Source: Vicia villosa
Lineage: Eukaryota > Streptophyta > Magnoliopsida > Fabales > Fabaceae
Reading direction: 5' to 3'
DNA length: 64,000 bases
NCBI RefSeq assembly: GCF_029867415.1
Contig: NW_026705389.1
Location: 1 to 64,000 of the forward strand
The notes under the pieces were generated by a model. The model was not told where the DNA came from. It made no database searches and saw nothing but the letters and a program-made list of their open reading frames with translations. Positions 32,413 through 45,379 of the stretch are shown here, piece by piece (within the stretch, counting starts at the first letter, position 1; every line of letters begins with the position of its first letter). Position numbers and translations under genes: made by a program.

Positions 32413-32851
32413 TGTTGTGAATTCAATGTCAAGAGCAAAGTATAAAACAAAGGGAAGAATAAAGGACAAGGAAGAAGAAGAACACAAAAATTGGTTATAA
32501 CTGCTATTCTTTTACTTTCTCTTAGAAAACAAGATTACAAGTTTACAAGAATAACAAATAATCTCTCTCACCCTAAATTAGGATTTGCTGTGTGCAATGA
32601 TAAGAGACTAGTAGGCTATTTATAATAAAACCTAACATACTAACTAATGAGCTTTTCCACAAGGCCCATTACACAAGCCAACTTAATAAACAAGTTAACT
32701 TAACAAATTAGGGTTTAAACACTAAAACCTAATTTAACATGCTAACAACCCTAGCATCTTCGACACAAGCATGTGAACAACCTTCGACTTTATGCTTAAT
32801 TCTGTCAAACCAAAAAACTACTCTTCGACCATACTAGAGTTTGATCCAATA
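32413..32851 (-). repeat. copia 5' LTR
   Basis: On the minus strand it ends TTCACAACA next to the internal region and begins near TATTGGATCAAAC, probably a mutated TGTTGG. The TGTTG...CAACA termini support about 439 bp. A TATA box (TTATAAATAGC) lies at about 32630-32619 on the minus strand. The adjacent PBS-like sequence (TTGGTGCGGTGAGC) is not the usual initiator-Met type. The outer boundary is uncertain. Confidence 0.6.
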
Positions 32852-33337
32852 TCTCTCTCTCTCACACATATATATATAAACTAACTCCTACAAGGATCAT
32901 AATTTTTGTAATTAGTTCTCCATAGATATGGCATCCAAGAATCACTCTTTTTACAATTTAACACATTCTTATTTTGCCTCTTTAAAACCGAAAATATATT
33001 TCTTGTTTGCATCTTTTTTAAGTTGTATTTACGCAAAATCGAAAGTGCATTTCTGGTATAAACTGGAAGTATATTTCTGATTTCTATATAAAACAAAATA
33101 TCCACGAAAGATCCACCTTTTTTTAAATTAACCATATTGTAAGATTTTTATTATATATATTGCTTTGAAAATAGGATTTGTATGATATACTTATTTAATT
33201 TTTGTTTGTATTAATTTTAATGAAAAAAAGTATAGTTGACTTTAATAAAGAAATCAATTAAATTTATTTGTTAGTTGAAGTGCTTTGTGTTATAAATAAA
33301 ATGAAAATAAATAAATTGAAATAAAAATATAAAAAAA
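32852..33337. other. AT-rich DNA, nothing recognised
   Basis: A TC/AT microsatellite is present at about 32852-32878. GAAAATATATTTC-like motifs recur, but no gene is seen. Confidence 0.6.
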
Positions 33338-33574
33338 GGTTAAATATATTTTTAGTTTTTATAAAATTATCACTTTTGACTTTTAGTCCCAATAAAAAAT
33401 TATTGACATTTAGTCATCTATAAAATTACTTTTGCACGCATTTTTAGTCGATGTATAGAGACTAAAATTGCGTGCAAAAGTAATTTTATAGGGGACTAAA
33501 AGTCAATAATTTTTTTTATAGTGACTAAAAGTCAAAATTGAGATATTTATAAAGACCAACAAGATATTTAACCC
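33338..33574. mobile_element. MITE with GGTTAAATAT terminal inverted repeats
   Basis: The 237-bp element begins GGTTAAATATATTTTTAG and ends AAGATATTTAACCC. Nearly the whole length is a long imperfect palindrome with repeated GACTTTTAGTC blocks and an inner 22-bp arm around ACGCATTTTTAGTC. The GGTTAAATAT family with GTCCCTATAAA-type arms is common in legumes and is usually placed with Mutator-like MITEs. A clear 9-bp target duplication is not visible. Confidence 0.8.
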
Positions 33575-34329
33575 AAAAGTAACAAGCAAAAGATCATAAC
33601 TCATTAGTTTAATCAAATTACATAATCCATTTGTGTTTATTTATTTAATCAAATTCTATCATTCATTATTTTTACCGTACCTAAAAATAAAAAACACAAA
33701 AGTTCAATCTTTGAATACTGAAATAGAAGTGAACATAAAAAACATTAGGAACAGAAATACATTTTCGATTTTATATCGAAAATGTATTTATGATATCAAT
33801 TTTATCGTAAAATAGGGTCAATCTCAAAAACGAATGAATTATGTGTGTGACGGTGCACACTAAAAATATTTCTGATTTTCATGAATATTTTTGGAATTTT
33901 GCTTTTATTAAATAGACTTAGTCTGACCTAACCTTAAATAGGCTAAATTATTGGCCAATATACGGCCTGATATATTCTCATCCCTACTAATTGATTAACC
34001 CTAGGGCTCAACCGAATAAAGGGGTAGAAACTAATTTTCTTATGCCTTTTTGCACTTGGTTTAATTTTTGGCTCAAGTATTTTATGCACCGCGCTTTTTA
34101 TTTCTTGAAAACTCTCTTTTTTACCTACAAATAGCGAATTAAAGAGATCTCTTTCCCTTATTAAAGAATTGAGATGAAATATTAACTATCCAGTAATGAT
34201 TTTCTTAAAGTAATATGAAGCAACATGGCCATTTCTACCATGACTTGTACACTTAAATATTTTATGATTAGAATTTGTTTTAGCATGTCACAAATTATTA
34301 AAGGGTTTGACATACCTAGATCAAATTTA
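33575..34329. other. AT-rich DNA with one strong hairpin
   Basis: At about 33752-33791 AATACATTTTCGAT pairs with ATCGAAAATGTATT, a perfect 14-bp stem with a short loop. It probably belongs to an unclassified short inverted-repeat element, since CGAAAATRTATTTC motifs also occur near 33000. No gene is seen. Confidence 0.5.
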
Positions 34330-34800
34330 TTTTAAGTTCCTATTTGATTAGATAGAATCATGTCTAAATTATCTCTACCTTTGATAAAATTATTAAGGGT
34401 TCCATGCATATCTTTAACTTTTTTTTTCAAATTCTCATAATCTTCCCACTCAATATCCATGTTATCAAAAGAAGTAGAAATAGAACTAATACTTAAAACA
34501 CGTTTTTTATGTTGGTGCATTTTCTCGATTATATTTTTCATTTTAATTTTCAAGGGACTGAATATGGTTTTCATTGAAGGTAAATTTAGCTTTAACTTTA
34601 CTTTTTTTTTCATTTTCCTCGTACTGTCATAATACATAAGTTATCTCCATCATCTTACTTTGATTCATCAGATGAATATATACTCATATCATCTTAATCA
34701 AATTCATTAGACGAGTTTGATTCGTCATTTCCTTTGGTGGAGGCTCTTTCACTTTCATATTTTTCATTCTAAATATTATCTTTTGGCAAGGATTTTGGGT
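34330..34800 (-). pseudogene. copia gag fragment (linker after zinc knuckle)
   Basis: The minus-strand translation includes YENLKKKVKDMHGTLNNFI followed by a KGRDNLDMIL segment. Upstream of it is a Ser/Asp-rich stretch ending DNLCIM. This resembles the acidic region and coiled-coil segment that follow the gag knuckle in many legume copia polyproteins. It is interrupted by stops and no other domains flank it. The assignment rests on resemblance only. Confidence 0.45.
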
Positions 34801-35189
34801 TGCGTTTTGTTAAATAAATGGATAAGAATTAATATGAAAGATACTATAGGTTAGAGTTTTTTTTTTACTTTATTATGTATTAGAATATGGTAATTAAGTA
34901 TTTTAGGAAATTAAATTTCTATATAATTTAAATTAACATTTCAATTATTTTTTTTAATGAGCCAATAATTTATTCGTTTTCAAAACATTGGATACAAATT
35001 GGTAAATTTTTATAATTTATATAGACTAATTTTAAAAAAAGAAATCAAAACTTATAAATATATGTGATCTTTTGAAAATCAATGAAAACCGTGAAATTTG
35101 AAAAATAAATAAATATGTAGGGATCAATTTGTAAATTTTAAATGTATAAATTTTTCCAATATCTAAAATTAATTCTAAAGAACTTCCAA
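34801..35189. other. AT-rich DNA, nothing recognised
   Basis: I see no ORF, repeat or RNA gene here. Confidence 0.6.
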
Positions 35190-35399
35190 ACCCTTAGTTA
35201 TTGAGAATAACTTTTGAATAGCGGGGAAGCTTTCGCATTGATCCCATGGTTTTTGCTGCTTCCACCCGCCTTCGTCAGTCAAGCCACCAGATGGAGGTGT
35301 ATCTAAGTCTTCGAGACTGTCATTCCGAGATATTCTCACAGAAGTCCAATGAGCCACTTCTGTGAAGGAGAGAGTGGACCTAATTGAAAAGGACTTATG

Positions 35400-36339
35400 A
35401 AATTCTCTCTTGAAGGAGTAAACCGATTGTTGCTAAGGTTACGATGGATGAGAAGCTTTTTCAAGAACTTAGAAATCCTTAAAAGAAGGCGTTAATCATA
35501 AAAATCCTTGGGAAGAATGTGGGTTATCGTTTTGTGAAGGATATGTTGATGAAGATGTGGAAACTTACCAAATGCTTTGAGATCATGGATGTTGAGAATG
35601 GTTTCTTTATGGTCAAGTGTGAACTGCTTGTAGATAGAGAGATAATTGGGTTAAGGGAGATACTAACACCTTGAATATACATATGGAAAGGTTTGCTAGA
35701 ATTTTTGTGGAGATTGATTTGACTTTTCCAATTATCGAAAAAGGTCAATGTAAATGGCCATTAGTACATCATGTAGTATGAAGATCTTCATGTTATTTGC
35801 TCTCATTGTTGTTGTTATGGACATCACACATGTGATTGCAAGAATATACGGAATAATCTACTATTGTTGGCCATTTCTACAGTGGCGCAACCAATGGTCC
35901 CCCATAAAACAACATTATCCATGAGCAAAGTCTAAAAGAGCTGCATCAGGAAGTGATCGATGATAACGTCAAAATTGTAACAGAAGAATCTAGAAAAACA
36001 AATGTAGTTCATAGTGATTGGCTGGAGGTGCATAGGAAAAAAGTAAAAGAGTCAGTTATGGTCAAGGGAAATCTTTATCCAACAATGTGCCTAAAAGGAA
36101 TAAACGCTGACAACAAAACTGTTGGACCCGATCAACTTGACACGGTTTCCAAGAAGCATATATTTGATAAAAGAGGACCAATCCTAGACGCGCGTCAGCC
36201 GAAACAAAGAGGGGACCCATGCTCCAAGTCTAGATCTGCCATTATGAAGCCACATCTTTCTATTAGTGGGCCTTTGCACAAAACTGGTCCAACTGTTAAT
36301 TCCTTCCCAACACATAAGGGTGTGCCTAGCACTACTTAA
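35400..36339 (+). pseudogene. LINE ORF1 relic (DUF4283 plus zinc knuckle)
   Basis: The translation includes LIIKILGKNVGYRFVKDMLM and MDVENGFFMVKCELLVDREI, which match the DUF4283 region of plant LINE ORF1 proteins. At 35798-35840 there is an intact C-x2-C-x4-H-x4-C knuckle (CSHCCCYGHHTCDC). The downstream 128-codon open stretch (35953-36339) is the polar C-terminal part. The protein would bind LINE RNA. Stops and frameshifts separate the parts. Confidence 0.7.
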
Positions 36340-36573
36340 TACACCTCTATTATTCCCATAGCAAATTTGGATTCAAAGAAAATCACACGATAAAATATTC
36401 CACATTTTAAATTGACAACAAGCCAGGAAGATGGAAATAACCAATGCATTATGGATGAGGGTGCTACTTAAGAAGAGAAAGTTGTTCGTGAAATTCCCAT
36501 TGAATGGTAGTCGGCTACGTAAATTGTCATGTGTCTGATACTTGCTTTGTCACCTTTATCAACCAGACTAGTT

Positions 36574-39500
36574 ATGTTAGGTTTCAAAGAACTCATCATT
36601 CTCTCTTGGAATATATGGGGAGCTTATAATAATAAAGCTAAAAGATACATGATGGATGTGATTAGAAAACACTCTCAACGTTTTAATCATTATGGAAACA
36701 CACGTTTTCATAAGACCAAATAATTATGGGATATAGATAGATATGTGATTATTCACTACGTGGATGCACATGGTCAATATGGGAGGCATTTGGGTGTTAA
36801 ATTAGAATGGTAGTAACATTGTCACTATCATGCATGATGTCTTTATAGATACAATTACTATAAAGTTATCATAAGAAACTTCCTTTTTATATGTAACTCT
36901 AATTTATGCTAGTCTCGTCTACACTTCTCATCTTGACTTGTGGCTCCACCTTATTGACTGGAGGGACACTTTTGATGGTCCTTGGATGCTAATTGGAGAC
37001 TTTAATAACATCATTAATTCGAGTGAACAAGAAATAGTTAATTTTAATAATTCTAGGGCATCTACTTTGTTGAATGCCATTGATAAATGTAATCTAGTTT
37101 AAGTAGACGTGATTGGTTGGAAATTCACATGGGATAGGCCTTGTACTGGTAATCAAATGGTCTATCACAAGCTAGATAAGCCCTTGTTAACATTGCATGG
37201 TCCGTGACTTTCCATGATTCATATGTTGAGGTGTGGTGTAAATTTCATTTTGATCTTAACCATATTCTCCTTAGGTGTGACTTTCCCCTCCAAGACCAAG
37301 AGTCGTCTCCTTTTAGGTTTGAGCCAACTCGGATAACTCACTCAGAATACTCCAATATAGTCTAGACTACTTAGGGGAAATCCCCATATAGCATTGTAAC
37401 TCGTCTTCAAAATGTGTAGCATGATTCTATCCTTTTTAATAAGGAAACTTTTGGCAATATCATCAAACAAAAGCATAATACTGAAAAGAGACTCAAGGGT
37501 ATCCAACGCTCTTTGGAGATAATATATTCGGCAAAACTAATTTATCTCCAATAGGATATTCAACAGGAGTATGATGAGATCCTTGCGCGAGAGGAGATTC
37601 ATTGGTATCAAAAGCCTATAGATGATTGGATTAAATTGGGAGGTCATAACACCAAAAATTTTCATACCAAGACTGTAATCAAGAGGAAGAGAAATAAATT
37701 CCATGGCCTTCATATTCCTAACGGTGTTTGGTGAAATGGATTCCAGGGTATTTTCTTTAAATAGTTTTGGAATATAGTTGGAGATTACGTTCTCCAACTT
37801 ATATCAGATGCTTTTGTGACAGGTAGCTTTCACTCCTAAATTTTTGAAACTCTTATCGCATCATTCCTAAGATAGGATGCCCCTAAAATTGTAAGGAATT
37901 CAGACCCATTAGCTTGTGAAATACTATTTACAAGCTTATTACAAAGATTATAGTTAAAATATCGCAACATCATCTAATTCAGATACTTGGACCCTTCCAA
38001 AGTAGTTTTTTACTTGGTAAAACGAAAACTAACAATGTCTCTATCCTCCAAGAAAAATTCATTCCATGCATAAACCTAACAAGAAAAAGATGACATGGTG
38101 TACAAAATAGATCTTGAAAAGGCCTATGATCATGTTAATTAAGATTTCTTGGAATTTTGTTTGAAGGAAAACGAGTTTCCTTCCATTAGTATTAAGTTTA
38201 TTATGCATTGTGTAACTAGCCCCTCTATGTCTATTCTTTGGAATGGGAGACGACTGCCAAATTTTGTTCCAACTAATAGGATTACGAAAAGGTGACCTCT
38301 TTTCACACCATCTCTTTGTTATCTGCATGGAATTATTGTTGCATACAATCATCAAGGAAATCGACAAAGGTCATTGGAAACCTATTAGGTTATCTCATAA
38401 TGGACCCCCTTTATCGCATTTATTTTTTGCAGACAATATTCTTCTTTTCATGAAGGTTTCTAACTCCCAAGCAGAGATCATTTATGATATCTTGAATTGT
38501 TTTGCCATGTTTTTTGGCCTTAAAGAGAATTTTGCTAAATCAAATATGTTCTTATCAACTACCACTAAGAGGGGTGAAATGTGTTTAATCATCTCCAGCA
38601 CAGGTATCAAGCAAACTCTTACTCTAGAGAAATGGTTGGGTTTCTCTATGTTTCATGGTTGTCTTCAACACAAGGAATTTGAGTTCCTAGAGTTGAAAAC
38701 CAGTTAGAGATTAGCATCTTGACAATATAATTTGTTAAACAAGTTTGGTTGTTTGAATCTGGTTAGGCCTTTCCTGAACTCCATCCCAAATTATTATATG
38801 CAAGTGGCTTGGCTACCTTAGCCAACTTGCAATTTATTGATAGGATGGCTAGAATTTTTTCTAGAAAGGTAATTCAAACTCCGGTGTGCATCTCGTTGGC
38901 TGGAATAAAAACACTAAGCCCAAAAATATAAGTGGTCTTGGGATCTGGAAAGCAAAAGAGTCCAATAATTATAAGCTGGGCAAGCTGATTTGGGGTTTCC
39001 ATCAAGAATGTGATTCCATATGGGTCCAAGTTTTGAAGCATAAGTACATTAGTGAAGAAACGTCCCTTAATATGAAAAAGAAACCTAGATGAGTTATTTG
39101 GAATGCAATTATGAAAGCGCTCTCTGCTCTAAAAAATGGCTTTGAATTTAGATTGGGGGATGATAACTCTTTTTTCAAGTTTTCCAATCGGTATGGGGTA
39201 GGAAAATTAATAGAGCAGGTTTCTTATGTGGATATCCAGGATTTAGAAATGAGAGTGAATGATGTTTACTTGGATGAGAATTGAAACTTCAATTTATTAT
39301 ATACTAATATTCCTTCGGGTGTTTATGACTGCCTTAAAGCGCTCTCTATTTGTTTGAATTATACGGTGCTTGATCGATTAACCTAGAAAGGCAATTTAGA
39401 TGACATCTATATTGATCGGGATAGTTATAACTGGCTCAACAGACTTGAATTTTTTCATAATATGACATATAATAACTCTTGGAAATGGGTATGGCATATT

Positions 39501-40330
39501 CCTACTCTTGAAAAAATGAAATTCTTCTTTTGGATGACTTTACATAAGTCATTTCCTACAAGATCGGTGGTGCATCATCGTGGTATACTCCAAACGGATC
39601 TATGTCCTATATATAATCAGGATGTTCAGACGCCTCTACAGTGCCTGAGAGGCTGTGAATTTGCTACTTGCTTTTGGAAATATATTAGCCTTTTAGACCC
39701 ATTATTATTTCAAGGGGATAATTTATATGAATAGATTATGCATGGCATTAATGGCGGCTCTATCTTTTTGGTTGCTTGCTGGTGGTTGTGGCGTGCTAGG
39801 AACAAATCGTGTCTTGCTAATGAAGTGGTATTTTCCTATACTTTGAAACTCATCATAGTGAGTTATGCTAATTTGTTAGCTAAATATTTTGTCAAGCATA
39901 ATCTATCTCATCGAACAATAACGATCACATGAAATGCACACAGAGGTAGTAATATGATTTTGAATGTTAATGACCATAGCCTCGGTAATCGTGGCATCTC
40001 GGGTTTTGGTGGATTGAGTCGAAATGCTGATGGTGTTTAGGTTCACGGTTTTGCGGGTAATATTGGTTATTCCAACATCCTTCACACTGATCTAATGGCG
40101 TTATATCATGATTTGTGTATGGCCTAGGAACTTGGCATCAAAGACCTTATGTGTTATTCTAACTTCTACTATGTTATCAAGCTTATCTCAAAGTCGGTAT
40201 GTTTTACATCATTATGTCGCGATTCTTCACAACATTAAAGAAATTCTCACTAGGGAATATCGAGTTCAAATATTTCATAGTCTCGAGGAAAAAATGCTTG
40301 TGCTGACTATCTAACAAAATATAGGCGTAG
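36574..40330 (+). pseudogene. LINE ORF2 relic (endonuclease, RT, zf-RVT, RNase H-like)
   Basis: The endonuclease start LSWNIWGAYNNKAKRYM is near 36610, and a GDFNNIINSSEQ motif near 37000 marks the catalytic core. RT blocks run from about 37890 (RPISL-NTIYKLITKIIV) through LRKGDLFSHHLFVICMELL (38281 onward) to FFADNILLF (about 38420), where the catalytic FADD has become FADN. A zf-RVT domain follows (39480-39700). The last part (39950-40330) is an RNase H-like RVT_3 domain with GISGFGGLSRNADG. Multiple stops and shifts are present throughout. Confidence 0.85.
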
Positions 40331-40466
40331 TAATGATGCGGTGTACCGGTCTTTTGCAGAGCATCAGATAAGAATCACCACTCTTCTACTGGTTGAGGAC
40401 GCTAGTGAGTTTATTTTCATATGTATTCTTCTTCTTCTTTTTTTTTTCTCTTGTACCAAAAAAAAA

Positions 40467-41434
40467 TGTAACCGTTAGTTTAAAATTCACATTATATAAA
40501 TAAAAAAACATTTGAAATTCTTACCATTTAATTGATATTTAAAATTTATCAAATTTGACATACACAAAATATTCATCAAAACAAAAAACTTCATAAAATT
40601 TCTTCATTTTAAAAATACTCTAAAATTATAATCAAAACAATATAATTTAAACAAAGGAATTTGAATTACTAAATTACGTGAATTGAAAATAAAATCTCAA
40701 TAAAAAACACCATAATATAATTGTGTACGATTCTGAATTTTATTTCCTTTTTTCACACTCTAACTTCACTTATGGGGAAGGAATGGGACATTGAAAAAAT
40801 CTAGAGTGGGACAACTTTTAATTCCCATCACTTTGGTAAGTTGTTGCGGTCCCCCTAATAAAATAGGGCAGATAGCTTCTTTGGTCCCTTTAATTCCCCA
40901 AAGTTAAATGATAGATTTGAATTAAGGCAAAAATATTAATTAAGATTGTAAAGGAAAAATAAATAAAATAAAATTTCAGATTTTTTATTAAATTCAAACA
41001 ATTCTGGAATAATGAAAAAAATACCTTTTTTTTTCTTTTTTTTTTTTAATTTTTGGTAAAAAATGAACTAGAATTTTTGTATGGTGAATAGACTTGTTGG
41101 TAAGTTTGCTAAGTTTGGGGGTATAAGGTAGAGGTGAGGTACTAAGTAGAAATTTCTCTTCCTTTTCAGATAGCCCAATCTAATTGTTAGCCCAAGCAAA
41201 ATTTCATTCCCAAACAAGTCACAATTATTGACCAAAACAAACAACCTAAATAATAATCGGCATGGTGAAGAATAAGAATACATATTTATATTAATTAATC
41301 TATTTTATGAAAAAGAGTCACATTTTTGTCTTTCTAAAATTATACTTTGTTTAAAATAATTAAATCAATAAATATTTTTTTAAATATTTTAAAAACTAAC
41401 ATTTTTAAAAAGATTTAATATTCTTTTTAAAATG
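40467..41434. other. AT-rich DNA, nothing recognised
   Basis: A-rich and T-rich tracts are present. A short minus-strand open stretch near 41068-41283 shows no recognisable domain, and I do not call it a gene. Confidence 0.6.
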
Positions 41435-41656
41435 AAGGTTCATTTTGATCCCTTAACTTTAAAAAATGATGTATTGATCCCTCAATTCATAAAAACGTGT
41501 CTTTTTTTTTTGTCTAACTAGTGATGAAAAATCCCAAAAATCAGTGGCTAAATTAATCACTAATGAACGAAAAAACTAAAATGATACATTTTGAAGAGTT
41601 AGAATGACTAATATGAAACTTTTTAAATTAAGTGATCAAAATGAACTTTGAGGGGG
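41435..41656. mobile_element. MITE with long terminal inverted repeats
   Basis: The left end AAGGTTCATTTTGATCCCTT is mirrored by the right end AGTGATCAAAATGAACTTTG. Inverted homology continues inward for about 45 bp with mismatches. The size of about 220 bp and the absence of coding capacity fit a MITE. The target duplication is not clear. Confidence 0.7.
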
Positions 41657-41874
41657 TTATATATGGGACGGAAAAGAGTATTAAATTTTTTAAAATTTTT
41701 ATTATTAAATACAATATATGGGTTGAAACATCAACACTAGTTTTATAGTCTAAGAACGGACAAATGCAAAAACTATTTTTTTTTAAAAGATCTATTCGAA
41801 TGCTTGATCATATAATTAAGAGACTCATATATCTATCACTCGAGCTCACCTATTAATGTTTCTTGGTCATTTGC

Positions 41875-42258
41875 TAGGCCTGGGAAAAAGGTCCAATAAT
41901 AAGCACTGAAAAGAAAATCACACTGAATAGCTGAATCCTCATCACTGCCAAGGACAAGCGATCACGCCCTCCACCACATCTCTCATTATTGATATAGAGT
42001 TGAACGGACGTTTATACAAGATGTTGAATAACGCGCGGGAGGTTTTAACCTCCTATACTCTATAAAGACCAGATCACATCATTTTAGATATTAAATTCAT
42101 TCCCACTCCCATACTACTTTTCACTCAGTAATTGACTTAGGCGTGGGAGTACTAACCTTGCAGGTTCATCCCCTCTTTGTCGTACTAGACTTGCTCCACC
42201 ATGCCAAAACTTCGTTTAACCACTTCACTACTCATTTCTAATTCCTAAAAGGAAATAG
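41875..42258 (+). repeat. Left LTR of old gypsy element
   Basis: It aligns with 48015-48393 through blocks such as GCGATCACRCCCTCCA-CACATCT, GGTTTTAACC, CTATAAA and GCGTGGGAG. It is followed by TTCCCTATGTGGGAAAC, which looks like a decayed PBS. A TATA-like CTATAAAG lies at about 42060. The left edge is uncertain. Confidence 0.65.
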
Positions 42259-42445
42259 TTCCCTATGTGGGAAACAAATCTTGATTCCCACCGTTTTTCC
42301 ATAAAAACCACCATCTCTTCACCAAAGACACAAATCACCGATCTTTTCTCTCTCATATCATCGATCTCCACCTTGCAGATCATCGACCCTCTTCTAAAAA
42401 AACAACTTCTTTCTTAAACAAATCAGATAATAAACTCTTGAAGAT

Positions 42446-44030
42446 ATGGCAACATTAACGATTACCAGATCCGCCGCTCAGTGCTAAGTCGTTGTTGCAT
42501 CCCCTGAGGCTAAGAAAGCTTTACTCCTCCTTTAGTGGATAACGATCCATTCCACGTGACCTCTCACTTTGATCATGAACAAGAAGATTTTGCTCCACCG
42601 ATGATTGATCGGGGAACGGCCGAAACATTGTCATTCTTCCAACTTGTGTAATAGTTCCATCCAAGGACAACCTTCGCATCAACCTCTTTCACAATTGTTG
42701 ATGCTTGGATACGAGATGTTCTTTAATGTTAAACAACTACAAACCAACCTAAGAAAGTTAAGTGTATCTTTCCTACTGAATAGTTCATATAACCTGGTAC
42801 AATAGAAAAATTCCCAAGCCATGGCAAACATGCTAATCCGAAATAAAGAGAATTTGCAAGCGCTCCTAAGCATGCCAACACTACGTGTGAGGTGCCATTA
42901 TGTAGTGACCAGGAAATCATGTCACAATCTTCTCTAGTAGATAAATTATGTCACAATCTGCTTTAGTAGATATAACCTCACCACACATAGTAGTTTGTAA
43001 ATAACCAAGTCGGAACCAAAGCAGAAGACATCATATTCCTCACTTGCTCCAGAGGAAGGTGTAATAGTCACACTTCACCAGAGGTTCATTGGCCCCATAA
43101 CTCACTAAGACACTATGCTCGGAAAAGGCTAAGGTACGAAGCAAATAACGTGATCTCTGGAACCCAATCTTCACGTGCATTCTGAATAATAGGATTCAAC
43201 ATGCTCAAGAAAAACCTCCAAAGCTAAATAGTTGTAGCAACACTAGGGATCCAGATGAACAGTTTGAACATGTCGACAAAAGGCTGGATTATTACCATGG
43301 CTTGGGGATCCACGAAGTTTAAGCTCTTCTTGTTAACCCTTAATAGAGATACCATTACTTGGTTCAAAATCCTTCCAGGAGGAAGCATAGACTTGTGGAA
43401 GGAACTCTTCAATTTTTTCATTGCTCAATTTACCACTCAAAAGCAGCAACTTCCTACCATGGTTGTAATCAATGGGATCATGCAAAGAAGAAAGAAACCC
43501 CACGTTAGTACATCGACATATTTACCAAGGTATCGGTAGAGTTATGAGGTTCAGACGATAGACTAAAGATCTAGATCTTTAAAATGGGACTGAGATCACA
43601 CTTCAGTTCAGGGAAAACATAGACTAGAAGGATCTGGTAATTTAAGAAACCTTCTGAATAGGGCTCAATCCAATATCAATTATGAAAATAAAACCTGAGG
43701 AAAGATAAACCTCGGGTAAGGTCGAGCTCCAAAAAAGGATAATAACCATCGCAGATATGACTGAGGGCGAGGACCCTTAATCCATATTTTTTGCATGCAC
43801 TCATTTAAACATATCAAGGGAAAAATATGGAGGGAATGCTCGAACACTGGTTTTAAAGAAGGTGAGATTCATAATCCCTACCCGATTAGGAAGACAATCA
43901 GGACAAACAAATCAAAGTATTTTCGTTTCCACAAAAGGCAAGACCATGGTACTAATAAGTGTGTCCTCCTAAAGAATGCAATTGATGAGAAAGATAAAAA
44001 GGGAAGGATCACTGGGTACACTTGAGACAG
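42446..44030 (+). pseudogene. gag relic of old gypsy element
   Basis: A start ATG lies at 42446. The recognisable core at about 43330-43500 (LNRDTITWFKILPGGSIDLW, then FNFFIAQFTT) is the retrotransposon gag domain. At about 43910-44020 HKRQDHGTNKCVLLKNAID is the C-terminal knuckle and helix, with its first Cys lost. Many stops and shifts break the frame. Confidence 0.7.
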
Positions 44031-44339
44031 AGATTAGAGAGGCGACCAAAACCAGAAGAAATTTCATAGAGGACGGGATGAGTCCCCAAAAAAAGAAATC
44101 ATCTTCTCAATTAGAGGAGATTCACCTAAGAAGATTAACGATGCTATAAGTAGATCCAAGAGGATGAAGGAAAATAGAAGCGAAGAGGAATAAGAAGGAT
44201 GGGGATACAATAATATATCACTACCATTATTGGAGAATTTATAGAGTAACAACCACTCCAGGAGGACTATGAAAAGGAGGATTGACAAGTTAATGGTAAT
44301 CAAGAAAGAAGAAGGAATAGTCTTTGATAGAAAGCCAAA

Positions 44340-44890
44340 AAGGCTAATCTTTAGATTCTATGATAATAAAAAGGTAAGGATCCTAAACGATATTTTTCTT
44401 TGGTGATAACAACAACAATAGCCAATTTTGATGTATCCATGATCCTTATCAATGGGGGAAGCTCGTGTGACATCATGTACGCATAACTCTTTGAAAAGCT
44501 TGGACTAAAAAGAGAAAAGTTGTAGCCATTCAAAGGATTTGACCTACAGGCCTTCAACGGCACCATAAATTGCCCTTGGGGTTTATTAAGCTGATCGAAA
44601 CCTTGGGAGAAGGGAGAGACACTAGGACGGGCAAACTGTAGTTCCTAGTGATCTACTACAGGAGCGTCTACCATTGTATCTTAAGCATACCCTCCACAGA
44701 AATGCTATACATTATGGCCTCCCAGATCCATCTCAAATTAAAGTATCACAGTGTCCATGAAGAGCCAATAACAATCCATGTCGGCCTATCTAGAGCACAG
44801 AGTATACATAAAGTCTTACAACACAACTGGAAGGGCAATGATAAAGAGAAGGAAATGGAGATCAAGATATCTCTCTTGACAAGCAACTAG
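44340..44890 (+). pseudogene. Aspartic protease relic of old gypsy element
   Basis: The sequence near 44430-44480 translates to DVSMILINGGSSCDIMYA. This matches the usual DVSRILIDGGSSCDIMY of Tat-type proteases, with the catalytic Asp changed to Asn. LQPFKGFDLQAFNG follows. The frame ends shortly after, and no RT continues from it. Confidence 0.65.
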
Positions 44891-45379
44891 AAAGGAAAGT
44901 AATAAAATCTCCCAAAAGAGAGAACCAAAGATTCCGCCGAGTACTAAGAAGTGGTTCATATTTAGGAGGTGTAGGAGAAAACTCAGAGTATGATCGAGTA
45001 ACACCGTATCATCACAGCTAGAGGAGAATAAGCAGCGATCACATCACTTGGTTAAATTTTTCTTTATCATATATTCATGCTATACTCTATTTTTAAAAAT
45101 GAATGAATAAAGTTTCAATGAATTCTCTTCTTTATGATTGTAAAGAATAACTATGAATCAAGGGTGTTGTTGCAAACACTACAAGCATAAGACCAAAGCA
45201 ATCAAAACCCCGCGACGAAAGTCACATGGACAAAATAAAAAAATCACAAAGTGGTAATCCATATTATCTCTCTCTTGGTAGCTAACCACTATATTGTCAG
45301 AAGTGAGTCCCCACTATGTCGCCATGAACCACGGTTAAACTTGAGGAAAGGTAAGGGTACTGACTTTTGACCGAGCACG

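Larger units (their letters stand above)
29711..32851 (-). mobile_element. Ty1/copia retrotransposon, minus strand, split by the outer Ogre
   Basis: Read on the minus strand it shows a 5' LTR (32851-32413), gag, protease, integrase and the first part of RT. The RT breaks off at 29711 within MDVKTA, exactly where the Ogre LTR ends. The missing 3' part presumably lies on the far side of the Ogre, outside the window. The first five bases after the Ogre, GCAGT, are the expected target duplication. Several stops and frameshifts show it is older than the Ogre insertion. Confidence 0.9.
35190..40466 (+). mobile_element. L1-type LINE, heavily mutated
   Basis: It has an ORF1-like segment (DUF4283 region and zinc knuckle), an apurinic endonuclease, RT, a zf-RVT domain and an RNase H-like domain in the order of plant L1 elements. 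It ends in TTGTACC followed by nine A (40458-40466). Every domain contains stops and frameshifts. The 5' boundary is approximate and no target duplication could be matched. Confidence 0.85.

Noticed and set aside
37537..38367. Minus-strand open frames of 86 and 102 codons
   Set aside because: They are antisense to the LINE RT region, which is recognisable on the + strand.
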